A DNA stretch of 64,000 bases from Kutzneria kofuensis (GCF_014203355.1 NZ_JACHIR010000001.1:7070038-7134037), one strand, 5' to 3'. Positions 45,100 to 54,057 are shown, counted from the stretch's first letter. Made by a program: numbers and translations. The notes: a model not told the origin generated them from the sequence alone.

Positions 45100-47825
45100 G
45101 AGTCGATCAACCCCGCCAACAGCGTCGCCAGATGGACCGGATCGCGGTCGGTCAGCTGGCGGAGCTGGGTGCGGCAGCTGAAGCCGTCCGCGAGCACCGT
45201 GGCGTCGGTGGCGCGGACGGCCGGCAGCAGTACATGCTCGGCGACCGCCACTGACACGTCGTAGTGGCCGGCCTCGAAGCCGAAGTTGCCGGCGAGGCCG
45301 CAGCAGCCGGCGTCCAGCACCGTCGCGTCTACGCCGGCGGTGCGGAGGACCTCGCGGTCGGCGTCGAGGCCGAGTTCGGCGTACTGGTGGCAGTGGGGTT
45401 GCATGACGGCCCTGGCGTCGCCCAAGGGCTTCATGGCCGGGGCGACCTGCTCGGCGAACGTTCGCACCCGGCCGGCGAGCCGCCGCACGGCCGGGTCGTC
45501 GGTGAGTTCGAGGGCGTCGGACTTCAGGAAGGCAGTGCAGCTGGGTTCGAGGCCGACCACCGGAGTGTCGGAGCCGTCCATGATGCGGGCGGTGCGGTGC
45601 AGGACACGGCGCGCGGTGCCGAGCTGTCCGGTGGACATCCACGTCAGTCCACAGCAGACGCGCTTGCGGGGCAAGGACACCTGGAAGCCGAGGTGCTCCA
45701 ACACGGTCACGGCGTCCATGCCGACCTGGGGGTCGAAGTGGTCGGTGAACGTGTCGGGGAACAGGATCACCGGATCGCCTGTCGTGGATCGTGCACGATC
45801 CTCGAAGCGGGATCGGAATGATCGATCGTGCACGATCGGCATGGATCGTCGAGGATCGATGCCGCCGAGGCGCTTCACCACCCGCACGTCGCCGAGCGCC
45901 CGGACGAGGCCGGGGGCGAGGGCGAGCCACAACGGCAGGAAGCCCATGGAGTAGTGCGACATCGGACGCAGCCGGCGGCGGTAGTGCTGGTGCAGGAACT
46001 CGGCCTTGTAGGTGGCCATGTCCACATCGACCGGACAGTCCCGCTTGCATCCCTTGCAGGACAAGCACAAGTCCAGCGCCTCGCGAACCTCGGCCGAACG
46101 CCAGCCACCGCGCACGACCGAGCCGTTGAGCATGTCGAACAGCAACCGAGCCCGACCACGGGTCGAATGCTTCTCCTCGCGGGTGGCTCGGTAGCTGGGG
46201 CACATCACGCCGCCGGACGCCGTGAGGCACTTGCCGACACCCACGCACCGCCGGGAAGCCGCGGCCAGATCGCCGTGATCGGCGTGCAGGGCCAACGAAG
46301 TCCGCACCGGAATCCGGGCCGGCGCGATCACCACGCGGAGATCGGCGTCCAGCGGCAGCGGGTCCACGATCCGCCCCGGGTTCATCAGCCCGCGCGGGTC
46401 GAAGATCGCCTTGAATCGCCCGAACGCGGCCATGATCTCGGGGGAGTACATGCGCGGCAACAACTCCGACCGCGCCTGCCCGTCGCCGTGCTCGCCGGAC
46501 AGCGAGCCGCCGTGCGACACGACCAGGTCCGCCGCCTCCTCCATGAACGCCCGATACCCCGGCCCGTGCAGGTCGAAGTCGATACGCACGTGCAGGCAGC
46601 CGTCGCCGTAGTGCCCATACGTCGGCCCACGACGGCCGTGCCGACCGAGCAGCCGATCGAAGTCCCGCAGGTACGCCCCGAGACGCCCCGGCGGCACCGC
46701 GGCGTCCTCCCACCCCGACCACGCCTCGGCGCCGTCCGGCATCCGGGTCGCCAGCCCGGCCCCGTCCTCCCGGATCCGCCACAGTTCCCGCATCCGCGCC
46801 GGATCCGTGACGACGACCGACCCCGTCGCGCCCGGCATCGCCGCCACCACCGCGTCCGGGTCGACCGTCTCCACGAACAGCCAGCTCCGCCCGGCCGGCA
46901 ACGCCTTCAGTCCGGGTGTCCCCGGCTTGCGCTGCCGCAGGATCGACACGATGTCCTCGTTGACGCCCTCGATCGCCAGCACGTCCAGCGACAGCAGCGC
47001 CACCACCTGGTCGGCCGCCGCGTAGGTGTCCTCGAAACCCAGCACCACAAGGGCCCTGAACCGCGGGATCTCCACCAGCTTCACCGTCGCGCCGAGCACC
47101 GTCACGCAGGTGCCCTCGCTGCCGACCAGCGCGCGGCCGACGTGGAAACCGTTCTCCGGCAGCAGTTGGTCGAGGTTGTAGCCGGACACCCGACGCGGAA
47201 TACGCGGGAATCCCGTCCGCACGGCGGCCATCACCTCGTCCCGCAGCGCCCGCAGCCGACCGTGCAACGGCAGCACGTCGTCGGCCACCGGCCCCGCCTC
47301 GAAGCGGGACCCGTCCGGCAGCAGCACGTCGAGCGACTCGACGTTGTCGACCGTCTTGCCCCACGCCACCGAGTGCGCCCCGCAGGCGTTGTTGCCGATC
47401 ATCCCGCCGATCGTGCAGCGACTGTGCGTCGACGGATCGGGGGCGAAGTGCAGGCCGTGCCGCCCCGCCGTGCCGTTCAGCACATCCGGCACGACGCCCG
47501 GCTGCACCACGGCCGTCCGCGCGACGGGATCCACGTCGAGCACCTGGTTCAGGTGACGGGAGAAGTCCAGCACCAGCCCCTCGCCGCAGGCGTTGCCGGC
47601 GATACTGGTGCCGGCGCCCCGGCTGGTGATCGGCACGCCCAGCTCAGCGGCCACGCCCACCGCCGCCACCGCCGCGTCCACCGTGCGCGGGCGGACCACC
47701 ACCAGCGGCACGTGCCGGTAGTTGGACGCGTCCGCCGCGTACATCGCCCGTGTTCCCGGGTCGGCGAGCACGTCCCCGTCCACCTCGGTTCGCAGCCGCT
47801 CGACCAGCCTCGACGTCATGTCCAT
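45096..47825 (-). CDS. FAD-linked oxidase fused to Fe-S/CCG domain (glycolate/D-lactate oxidase-like)
   Basis: A 909-residue membrane-associated dehydrogenase. FAD_binding_4 spans ~35-170 (ITSRGAGTSIAGNACGEG, TIGGMIGNNACGAHS), and the FAD-oxidase C-terminal domain ~220-470 (LSGEHGDGQARSELL). The bacterial-type 4Fe-4S region (~515-610) has CVGVGKCLT/MCPSYR and CLSCKGCKRDCP. Two CCG domains carry the CCGLTWMSTGQ (~725) and CCGLAGNFGFE (~840) motifs. This single-chain architecture matches Dld-II/GlpC-type D-2-hydroxyacid dehydrogenases that feed the quinone pool. An inserted palindromic repeat lies in the linker before the CCG domains. It overlaps the terpene synthase end by 4 nt (convergent). 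Confidence 0.93.
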   Translation of the reverse strand: MDMTSRLVERLRTEVDGDVLADPGTRAMYAADASNYRHVPLVVVRPRTVDAAVAAVGVAAELGVPITSRGAGTSIAGNACGEGLVLDFSRHLNQVLDVDPVARTAVVQPGVVPDVLNGTAGRHGLHFAPDPSTHSRCTIGGMIGNNACGAHSVAWGKTVDNVESLDVLLPDGSRFEAGPVADDVLPLHGRLRALRDEVMAAVRTGFPRIPRRVSGYNLDQLLPENGFHVGRALVGSEGTCVTVLGATVKLVEIPRFRALVVLGFEDTYAAADQVVALLSLDVLAIEGVNEDIVSILRQRKPGTPGLKALPAGRSWLFVETVDPDAVVAAMPGATGSVVVTDPARMRELWRIREDGAGLATRMPDGAEAWSGWEDAAVPPGRLGAYLRDFDRLLGRHGRRGPTYGHYGDGCLHVRIDFDLHGPGYRAFMEEAADLVVSHGGSLSGEHGDGQARSELLPRMYSPEIMAAFGRFKAIFDPRGLMNPGRIVDPLPLDADLRVVIAPARIPVRTSLALHADHGDLAAASRRCVGVGKCLTASGGVMCPSYRATREEKHSTRGRARLLFDMLNGSVVRGGWRSAEVREALDLCLSCKGCKRDCPVDVDMATYKAEFLHQHYRRRLRPMSHYSMGFLPLWLALAPGLVRALGDVRVVKRLGGIDPRRSMPIVHDRSFRSRFEDRARSTTGDPVILFPDTFTDHFDPQVGMDAVTVLEHLGFQVSLPRKRVCCGLTWMSTGQLGTARRVLHRTARIMDGSDTPVVGLEPSCTAFLKSDALELTDDPAVRRLAGRVRTFAEQVAPAMKPLGDARAVMQPHCHQYAELGLDADREVLRTAGVDATVLDAGCCGLAGNFGFEAGHYDVSVAVAEHVLLPAVRATDATVLADGFSCRTQLRQLTDRDPVHLATLLAGLIDS
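45787..45837. repeat. Duplicated palindrome GATCGTGCACGATC within coding sequence
   Basis: A 14-bp perfect palindrome occurs at 45787-45800 and 45824-45837, with further GATCG-rich bases to ~45860. It encodes the linker IVHDRSFRSRFEDRARS of the FAD/Fe-S oxidase, between the Fe-S and CCG parts. Confidence 0.85.
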
Positions 47826-47859
47826 CACTTACCACCGATGCGGGCCGACCGGCCGGTAA

Positions 47860-48606
<747 letters not shown>

Positions 48607-48633
48607 CAAACCCGTAACTGGAGAGGAAAGCAC

Positions 48634-49401
48634 GTGACCGGACTGCTCGACGGCAAGCGCCTGGTGATCACCGGGGTGATCACCGACGCCTCGATCGCCT
48701 TCCACGTGGCCCGGGTGGCGCAGGAGCAGGGCGCCAAGGTGGTGCTGACCGGGTTCGGCCGGCTCAGCCTGGTGGAGCGGATCGCCAAGCGGCTGCCCCA
48801 GGAGGCGCCGGTGATCGAGCTGGACGTGACCAACGCCGAGCACCTGGCGGCGCTGCCGGAGAAGGTGCGCGAGCACCTCGACGGCGTCGACGGCGTGCTG
48901 CACTCGATCGCCTACGGCCCGCCGTCCACGCTCGGCGCCGACTTCCTGGAGGCGCCGTGGGAGGACGTCGCCACCGCCGTGCAGGTCTCGGCGTACTCGC
49001 TGAAGTCCCTGGTCAAGGCCCTGCTGCCGGTGATGACCGAGGGCAGCTCGGTGGTCGGCCTCGACTTCGACGCCCGGGTGGCCTGGCCGGCGTACAACTG
49101 GATGGGCGTGTCCAAGGCGGCGCTGGAGTCGGTCACCCGCTACCTGGCCCGTGACCTGGGTGCGCGCAAGATCCGGGTGAACGTGGTCGCCGCCGGGCCG
49201 GTCCGCACCATGGCCGCCAAGTCCATCCCCGGCTTCGTCGACCTGGACAAGGCGTGGGAGGAGCGGGCGCCGCTGGGCTGGGACCCGACCAACGCCGAGC
49301 CGGTCGCCAAGTCCGTGTGCGCGCTGCTGTCCGACTGGCTGCCGGCCACCACCGGTTCCATGGTGTGGGTGGACGGCGGGGTGCACGCCGTCGGCATGTA
49401 G
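48634..49401 (+). CDS. inhA: Enoyl-ACP reductase (InhA/FabI)
   Basis: A 255-residue NADH-dependent trans-2-enoyl-ACP reductase. Cofactor loop GVITDASIAFHVAR at ~14-27 replaces the classic Rossmann motif, as in InhA. HSIAYGPPSTLGADFLEAPWE contains the conserved stretch near 90, and the Y-x6-K catalytic pair is in AYNWMGVSKAALE near 155. The active-site helix AAGPVRTMAAKSI carries the substrate-binding loop. GTG 48634 follows GGAGAGGAAAG. Second gene of the fabG-inhA operon. In mycobacteria ferrochelatase follows; here a two-component system follows instead. Confidence 0.95.
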   Translation: MTGLLDGKRLVITGVITDASIAFHVARVAQEQGAKVVLTGFGRLSLVERIAKRLPQEAPVIELDVTNAEHLAALPEKVREHLDGVDGVLHSIAYGPPSTLGADFLEAPWEDVATAVQVSAYSLKSLVKALLPVMTEGSSVVGLDFDARVAWPAYNWMGVSKAALESVTRYLARDLGARKIRVNVVAAGPVRTMAAKSIPGFVDLDKAWEERAPLGWDPTNAEPVAKSVCALLSDWLPATTGSMVWVDGGVHAVGM

Positions 49402-49419
49402 GGCCGCAGGTCCCGGTCA

Positions 49420-49439
49420 CCCATGACTTTGGTCATGGG
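49420..49439 (+). promoter_or_regulatory. Perfect hairpin CCCATGAC-TTTG-GTCATGGG
   Basis: 8-bp arms with a 4-nt loop, 58 bp upstream of the preferred GTG start of the NarL-type kinase. It could be the operator of the cognate response regulator (autoregulation) or an inhA terminator-like hairpin without U-run. Confidence 0.5.
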
Positions 49440-49484
49440 ACGGCACCATGCCGCCGGGGCGATGCTTCTCGGGCCCGCGCTGGC

Positions 49485-49490
49485 TACCGT
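49485..49490 (+). promoter_or_regulatory. Putative -10 box for leaderless kinase transcript
   Basis: TACCGT ends 7 nt before GTG 49498, with no ribosome-binding site between. It supports GTG 49498 over ATG 49423, which lies inside the upstream hairpin. Confidence 0.35.
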
Positions 49491-49497
49491 ACTTCGC

Positions 49498-50736
49498 GTG
49501 GGCTCCGAACAGTCGACGTTCTCGCCAGCGCAGGAGTCTCGACGGCCCGGTCGGGTAGGGTGGCCCCCCGACCGGGCCGCTGGTCGTCCGGCCCTGTACG
49601 GGGCCATGTTCTGGGCGGCGGTCGTGGTCGTCTCCGGCGCCGAGATCACCAACTTCGCCCAGCAGCCCCAGCCGTACGGCCTGTGGCCGCTGGCCTGCCT
49701 GGGCGTGCTGTCGCTGGCGTGGCTGGCGATGCCGTGGGACCCGGTCGCGCCGCTGCCGCGCCGGCTCGCGCTGATCCCGTTCATCGTCGGCATGCTCACG
49801 CTGAGCCTGCTGTCCGCGTACAACTCCACCGACATCTGGCTGCTGCTGGCCCTGGCCAACTGCACCTTCGTGTTCGGCGTGCGGTGGACCGTGGTGATGG
49901 CGGGCTGCTTCGTCGCCTTCACGTTCGTCGACACCCTGACCTATCCCGGCTACACGGTGCTCGCGGCGTGCATCCAGAGCCTGGTCGTGGTCGTGCTGAC
50001 GGTGTTCGTCACCGGGCTGGCCTCGGCCGTCACCGAGGCACGGCGGCGGCGGACCGAGACGCAGCGGCTGCTCGGCGAGCTGGCCGAGGCGCACCAGGAG
50101 CTGCGCGCCTACGCCGACCAGGTGCGGGAGCTGTCCGTGGCCGAGGAGCGGGCGCGGATGGCCCGGGAGATGCACGACTCCGTCGGGCACTACCTGACCG
50201 TCATCCAGGTCGGGCTCACCAACGCCGAACGCTTCCGGGACAAGCGGCCCGACCAGGCCTGGGCCGAGGTCACCCAGGCCAAGGAGCTGACCCGGGAGGC
50301 GCTGGCCGACACCCGGCGCTGGGTGCGGGCGATGCGGCCGCTGGCGTTGGAGGGGCGGACCGGCAGCCAGGCGCTCGCCGAGCTGGCGCGGACCTTCGAC
50401 GGCACCGGCATCGAGGTCCAGTTCCAGGTCGATGGCCCCGAGCAGCCGCTGCTGGGCGACACTGAGGTGGTGCTGTACCGGGTGCTTCAGGAGGGGCTGA
50501 CCAATGTGTTGCGGCATGCCGGGGCCCAGCGGGCCGAGGCCGTGTTGACGTTCAGCGACGAGCGGGTACGCCTGCGGATCGGCGACGACGGGCACGGCGC
50601 GCGCGACCTGACCAGGGGTTTCGGGCTGTCGTCCCTCGGGCAGCGGGCCGAGGCCGCGGGTGGCGTGCTCGTCGCCGGCAACGCTCCCACCGGCGGCTTC
50701 GAGCTGCTGGCCGACCTGCCGGTGCGGCGCCGATGA
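49498..50736 (+). CDS. NarL-type sensor histidine kinase (DesK-like)
   Basis: A 412-residue membrane kinase. A hydrophilic leader (~1-38) is followed by five to six TM segments (about 39-180; YGAMFWAAVVVVSG, LALIPFIVGMLTLSLL). The HisKA_3 domain has the phospho-acceptor H in RMAREMHDSVGHYLTV near 225-230. The HATPase_c domain has N in LTNVLRHAGA and GDDGHG. The topology resembles DesK/LiaS-type sensors. Start GTG 49498 is preferred (leaderless box). ATGA overlap (4 nt) with the response regulator confirms the pair. Confidence 0.92.
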   Translation: MGSEQSTFSPAQESRRPGRVGWPPDRAAGRPALYGAMFWAAVVVVSGAEITNFAQQPQPYGLWPLACLGVLSLAWLAMPWDPVAPLPRRLALIPFIVGMLTLSLLSAYNSTDIWLLLALANCTFVFGVRWTVVMAGCFVAFTFVDTLTYPGYTVLAACIQSLVVVVLTVFVTGLASAVTEARRRRTETQRLLGELAEAHQELRAYADQVRELSVAEERARMAREMHDSVGHYLTVIQVGLTNAERFRDKRPDQAWAEVTQAKELTREALADTRRWVRAMRPLALEGRTGSQALAELARTFDGTGIEVQFQVDGPEQPLLGDTEVVLYRVLQEGLTNVLRHAGAQRAEAVLTFSDERVRLRIGDDGHGARDLTRGFGLSSLGQRAEAAGGVLVAGNAPTGGFELLADLPVRRR

Positions 50737-51362
50737 GCGTGCGGGTGCTGCTGGTCGACGACCAGATCCTGATGCGCAGCGGGCTGCGCAAGCTGCTGGA
50801 GATCGAGGACGGCATCGAGATCGTCGCCGACGTCGGCAGCGGTCCCGACGCGCTGGCCGTCGTGCCGTCGTGCCGGCCCGACGTGGCGCTGGTGGACGCC
50901 CGGATGCCCGGCATGGACGGCATCGAGCTGATCACCCTGCTGACCCGGGACTTCCCCTTTGTCGCCAGCATCGTGCTGACGACGTTCGACGAGGACGAGT
51001 ACCTGTTCGGCGCGTTGAAGGCCGGGGCCCGCGGCTTCCTGCTCAAGGACGCGTCGCCCGAGGACCTGGTCGCCGCCATCCACCGGGCGGCCGGTGGCGG
51101 AACCGTGCTCAGCGACCAGGTCGCCGGCCGGGTCGTGGCGCAGCTGCGCGGGGAAACACCGGCCCAACCGGTGTTGTCCAGCCGTGAGGCCGAGGTCGCC
51201 CGGCTGGTCGGCGCCGGCGCGTCCAACCGGGAGATCGCCGCCGAGCTGTTCATCACCGAGGGCACCGTGAAGAACCACGTCTCCAGCACCCTGCGCAAGC
51301 TGGGGCTGCGGGACCGGACCCAGCTCGCCCTGCACGTTAGCTCCAGCCCCGGCGCGTTCTAG
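50733..51362 (+). CDS. NarL/FixJ-family response regulator
   Basis: A 209-residue regulator. In the receiver, acidic pocket DD lies at 9-10, phospho-acceptor Asp in VALVDARMPGMDG near 53, T in LTTFDEDE and K in LLKDASPEDL. The LuxR-type HTH (~143-205) has LSSREAEVARLVGAGASNREIA and ITEGTVKNHVSSTLRKLGL. Overlaps the kinase by 4 nt. Its target is unknown, possibly the hairpin upstream of its own operon. Convergent with an XRE regulator with a 4-nt end overlap. Confidence 0.95.
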   Translation: MSVRVLLVDDQILMRSGLRKLLEIEDGIEIVADVGSGPDALAVVPSCRPDVALVDARMPGMDGIELITLLTRDFPFVASIVLTTFDEDEYLFGALKAGARGFLLKDASPEDLVAAIHRAAGGGTVLSDQVAGRVVAQLRGETPAQPVLSSREAEVARLVGAGASNREIAAELFITEGTVKNHVSSTLRKLGLRDRTQLALHVSSSPGAF

Positions 51363-51568
51363 TCCTCGGCCTCCCAGCGCAGCAGGTCGCCCGGCTGGCA
51401 CTGGAGCGCCTCGCACAGCGCGGCGAGGGTCGCGAAGCGCACCGCCTTGGCGCGGCCGTTCTTGAGCACCGCCAGGTTGGCGGGGGTGATCCCGACGCGG
51501 TCGGCGAGCTCGCCCACGGACATCTTCCGCTTGGCCAGCATCACGTCGATGTCGACGGCGATCGGCAT
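51359..51568 (-). CDS. XRE-family small HTH regulator (YozG-like)
   Basis: A 69-residue Cro/C1-type HTH protein: IDVMLAKRKMSVGELADRVGITPANLAVLKNGRAKAVRF with the recognition helix at ~28-40, then LCEALQCQPGDLLRWEAED. Small stand-alone XRE proteins of this kind accompany DUF2975 membrane proteins. Its ATG shares one base with the upstream DUF2975 stop (TGATG), so they are translationally coupled and probably autoregulate through the palindrome at 52086-52102. Confidence 0.93.
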   Translation of the reverse strand: MPIAVDIDVMLAKRKMSVGELADRVGITPANLAVLKNGRAKAVRFATLAALCEALQCQPGDLLRWEAED

Positions 51569-52053
51569 CAGATCACCTCGTCCAGCTCGGCCCGCAGCTG
51601 CGACGCTTCGACGTCGCGGGCCACGGCCTGGGCGAGCAGCATCCGCAGCACGTACACGATGAGCGCGACTCCCAGGATGCCCAGGCCGATCCCGCCCATG
51701 ATGAGGGTGACGCCCGGGTCGTCCCGCTGCCCCGGCGCGTTGACGGCGGTGACCGCGAACCACACGAGGGCGGCCGTCACGATCGCGCCGATCACGATGT
51801 CCACGTACCGGAAGGCGGCGTGGGAGAACACGGTTCCGCGCCGCACCATCGTCACCAGCCGCCACACGCAGACCACGCAGACCTCGACCGTCACCAGGCC
51901 CACGATCGTGATAAGGCGCAGCGCGGTCAGCGGGAGCGACCCGTCGTCCGGCTTGGTGAAGAACGCCACCACCATCATGACCTGCACGAACACAGTGCCC
52001 GCGAGCACCACCGCGAGCACGGCGCGCAGCGCGTGCACCGCCAGCTTTCCCAT
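51568..52053 (-). CDS. DUF2975 integral membrane protein
   Basis: A 161-residue protein with four hydrophobic helices (about 8-32, 48-70, 86-108, 122-145). It has the family-typical linker TMVRRGTVFSHAAFRYVDIVI and an amphipathic C-terminal ARDVEASQLRAELDEVI. ATG 52053 follows GGGAGGA by 7 nt; an ATG 15 nt upstream lies before that site. DUF2975 function is unknown. The YoaS-YozG arrangement with an XRE gene is conserved in Firmicutes and Actinobacteria and may sense membrane or redox stress. Confidence 0.92.
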   Translation of the reverse strand: MGKLAVHALRAVLAVVLAGTVFVQVMMVVAFFTKPDDGSLPLTALRLITIVGLVTVEVCVVCVWRLVTMVRRGTVFSHAAFRYVDIVIGAIVTAALVWFAVTAVNAPGQRDDPGVTLIMGGIGLGILGVALIVYVLRMLLAQAVARDVEASQLRAELDEVI

Positions 52054-52065
52054 GACCCGTCCTCC

Positions 52066-52102
52066 CATCGACTTGCGATGGGAATCTATCGAGTTTCGAT
52101 AG
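52066..52102. promoter_or_regulatory. Two dyads: CATCG-ACTTG-CGATG and CTATCGA-GTT-TCGATAG
   Basis: The perfect inverted repeat at 52086-52102 (7-bp arms, 3-nt spacer) and a related ATCG/CGAT dyad at 52066-52080 lie just upstream of the DUF2975 start. They are probable operators for the co-transcribed XRE regulator. Confidence 0.6.
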
Positions 52103-52174
52103 GTTAGGCAAGGTGCTGCTGGCGGCCGGCCGCCTCACCCGGCTTCCAGCTGTTCCCACCGCCCCAGAATGCTC

Positions 52175-52259
52175 ACCCCGCGAGTCCCGCCCACAGCCAC
52201 ACCGAATGCGTGAATCGATTTCACGCATTCGGTGTGACGCTGAGCGGGACTCGCGGGGG
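52175..52259. repeat. Nested intergenic palindrome (outer and inner stems)
   Basis: The outer arms (52175-52190 with 52244-52260) pair CCCGCGAGTCCCGC-like sequence. The inner arms (52198-52214 and 52220-52236) form a 17-bp stem CACACCGAATGCGTGAA with a 5-nt loop. It lies just past the P450 stop. The whole 52103-52259 gap contains no coding sequence. Confidence 0.8.
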
Positions 52260-53474
52260 TCACCAGGTGACGGGCAGCGAGACCAGGCCGCCGGCGATGG
52301 AGCCGGGGCGGATCTCGAGGTCGGCGGGGTCCACCGCCAGACGCAGGCCGGGCAGGCGGCGGAACAGGGTGGACAGGGCGATGCGCAGCTCGGTGCGAGC
52401 CAGGCTGGCGCCGATGCAGAAGTGCGCGCCGTGGCCGAAGGCCAGGTGGATGTTGGGGGTGCGGGTGGGGTCGAACTCGTTGGGGTCGGCGAACACGGAC
52501 GGGTCCCGGTTGGCCGCGTTGGCCGACAGCAGCACACAGTCGCCCCGCTTGATGGTGACGCCCTCGACATCGACGTCCTCGCGGGCGTAGCGCAGCAGCC
52601 CGAGGTCGCCGGACGCGGTCATCCGCAGCACCTCCTCGACGGTGGCCTGGGCCTGCCCCTCGGGGTCGGCGGCGAACCGGTCCCGGCGGGACAGGTCGGC
52701 GAGCAGGAACACGACGCCCATGTCGATGCGGGTCATGGTGGTCTCGTGCCCGGCGAACAGCAGGCCGGCCGCCAGCCGGGCCATGTCCTCCTCGCTGAAC
52801 GTGGGGTCCTCGGCCTGGGCCTTGACCAGGTCGGTCACCACGTCGGCCTGCGGCTCGGCGCGCTTGTCCGCGGCCAGCCGCCGCATGTACTCCCGCAGCT
52901 CGTCGGACGCGGCCTGGGCCTCGGCGCCGATGTCCATTCGGCCGATGCGGACGGACAGCTCGTGGAAGTACTCCCGGTCCTCGTAGGGCACGCCGAGCAG
53001 CTCGCAGATCACCAGCACCGGCAGCGCGAACGAGAGCAGCGCGTGCAGGTCGACGGGCTTGTCGGGGTCGGCGTCGTGCACGGCGATCATCTCGTCGACG
53101 CGGGCGTCCACCAGCTCCTGCACGTGGTCGCTCAGCTTGCGCATGCGGCCGGCGGAGAAGGCGGGCACCAGCAGCCGGCGCAGCCGCGAGTGGTTGGCCT
53201 GCTCCTGCTCGTACTCGCCGGACGGGCCGTTGAGGATGGCCGCGTCGGAGATCTTGGACGCCTGCTCCGGGGCGGGGTGCGAGCGGCCGAAGCGCGGGTC
53301 GGCGAAGATCTGCCGGGCCTGCTCGAAGCGAGTGATCAGCCAGGCCGGGTCGCCGGCCGGGGTGAGCACCTCGACGGGGGCGGTCTCCCGGTGCAGCACG
53401 CCGTACAGCGGCGCGATGTCGATCGCGTTGGCCCGCTTGAACGGCAGCTGCGGCCGGGACTCGGTGACGGTCAT
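52260..53474 (-). CDS. Cytochrome P450
   Basis: A 404-residue class I bacterial P450. I-helix oxygen-activation motif AGHETT is near residue 243, the K-helix ExxR is in EEVLR near 282, and the haem-thiolate loop FGHGAHFCIGASLAR near 346-360 has the axial Cys. The AxxR and PFERANAID-like N-terminus match CYP105/CYP107-type monooxygenases. ATG 53474 begins the conserved region and lies 1 nt after the PadR stop, so the two are coupled. No ferredoxin gene is adjacent. Substrate unknown. Confidence 0.95.
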   Translation of the reverse strand: MTVTESRPQLPFKRANAIDIAPLYGVLHRETAPVEVLTPAGDPAWLITRFEQARQIFADPRFGRSHPAPEQASKISDAAILNGPSGEYEQEQANHSRLRRLLVPAFSAGRMRKLSDHVQELVDARVDEMIAVHDADPDKPVDLHALLSFALPVLVICELLGVPYEDREYFHELSVRIGRMDIGAEAQAASDELREYMRRLAADKRAEPQADVVTDLVKAQAEDPTFSEEDMARLAAGLLFAGHETTMTRIDMGVVFLLADLSRRDRFAADPEGQAQATVEEVLRMTASGDLGLLRYAREDVDVEGVTIKRGDCVLLSANAANRDPSVFADPNEFDPTRTPNIHLAFGHGAHFCIGASLARTELRIALSTLFRRLPGLRLAVDPADLEIRPGSIAGGLVSLPVTW

Positions 53475-53475
53475 G

Positions 53476-54006
53476 TCAGTCCTCCAGTGGTGGTTCCGCG
53501 GCACGGACGCGCAGGGTCTCGAGCCAGCGCAGTTCGGCGTGTGAGCGGCTCAGCACCTCGTCCAGCACGATGCGGGCCCAGCTGTCGGGTTCCACCGTCG
53601 TGACGAGCTCGTCGGTGCGCGCGGCGCGGGCGAGCAGCGCTCGCGTTCGGGCGTCCAGCACGGCGAGACGCTCGGCGATGGTCAGCCGGTCGAAGTGGGC
53701 CAGCCGCGACATGAACTCCGCCTGGTCGGCGGCCAGGTCGTCGGGCAGCTCGGCGAGCATGTCGTGCAGCATCTCGACGCCGACGTCGGTGATCTCGTAC
53801 ACGTGCCTCGTCGGCCGCCCCCGCTGGGCCTGCGGCGTCCTGGTGACGGCGCCCGCCTCGGTGAACCGGCGCAGCGTCGGGTACAGGGAGTTGTTCGACA
53901 GCGTCGTCCCCAGGTTCTGTTCGACGCGTTGCCTCAGCTCGTAGCCGTGAGCGGGCTGACGGGCGAGGTTGGCGAGCATGACGATCTCCACCCACACATA
54001 GGTCAC
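53476..54006 (-). CDS. PadR-family transcriptional regulator
   Basis: A 176-residue repressor: PadR winged helix (~5-85; GYELRQRVEQNLGTTLSNNSLYPTLRRF, RGRPTRHVYEITDVG) and a C-terminal Vir_act_alpha_C-type helical dimerisation domain. GTG 54006 lies inside a 12-bp-arm inverted repeat; GTG 53997 is an alternative start. It sits in an operon-like arrangement, AKR, PadR, P450, and probably represses its own expression through the repeat at 53998-54043. Confidence 0.93.
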   Translation of the reverse strand: MTYVWVEIVMLANLARQPAHGYELRQRVEQNLGTTLSNNSLYPTLRRFTEAGAVTRTPQAQRGRPTRHVYEITDVGVEMLHDMLAELPDDLAADQAEFMSRLAHFDRLTIAERLAVLDARTRALLARAARTDELVTTVEPDSWARIVLDEVLSRSHAELRWLETLRVRAAEPPLED

Positions 54007-54043
54007 CGTAACCTAGGGAGGAGGCTATGTCACGGTGACCTAT
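53998..54043. promoter_or_regulatory. Inverted repeat ATAGGTCACCGT...ACGGTGACCTAT (PadR operator)
   Basis: Perfect 12-bp arms at 53998-54009 and 54032-54043, centre spacing 22 nt, overlapping the start codon of the padR-family gene and its promoter region. Confidence 0.7.
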
Positions 54044-54057
54044 GGGGTGGGAGGTCG

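Noticed and set aside
42693-45254. 853-codon plus-strand ORF
   Set aside because: It is antisense to the MHS transporter and out of frame with the terpene synthase; composition is typical of GC-driven open frames.
43963-47364. Very long minus-strand ORF of 1133 codons
   Set aside because: It is a shadow frame of the FAD/Fe-S oxidase and terpene synthase; its product is low-complexity Arg/Ala/Gly without domains.
49423-49497. ATG 49423 as the start of the NarL-type kinase
   Set aside because: This start lies inside the regulatory hairpin; GTG 49498 has a -10 box 7 nt upstream.
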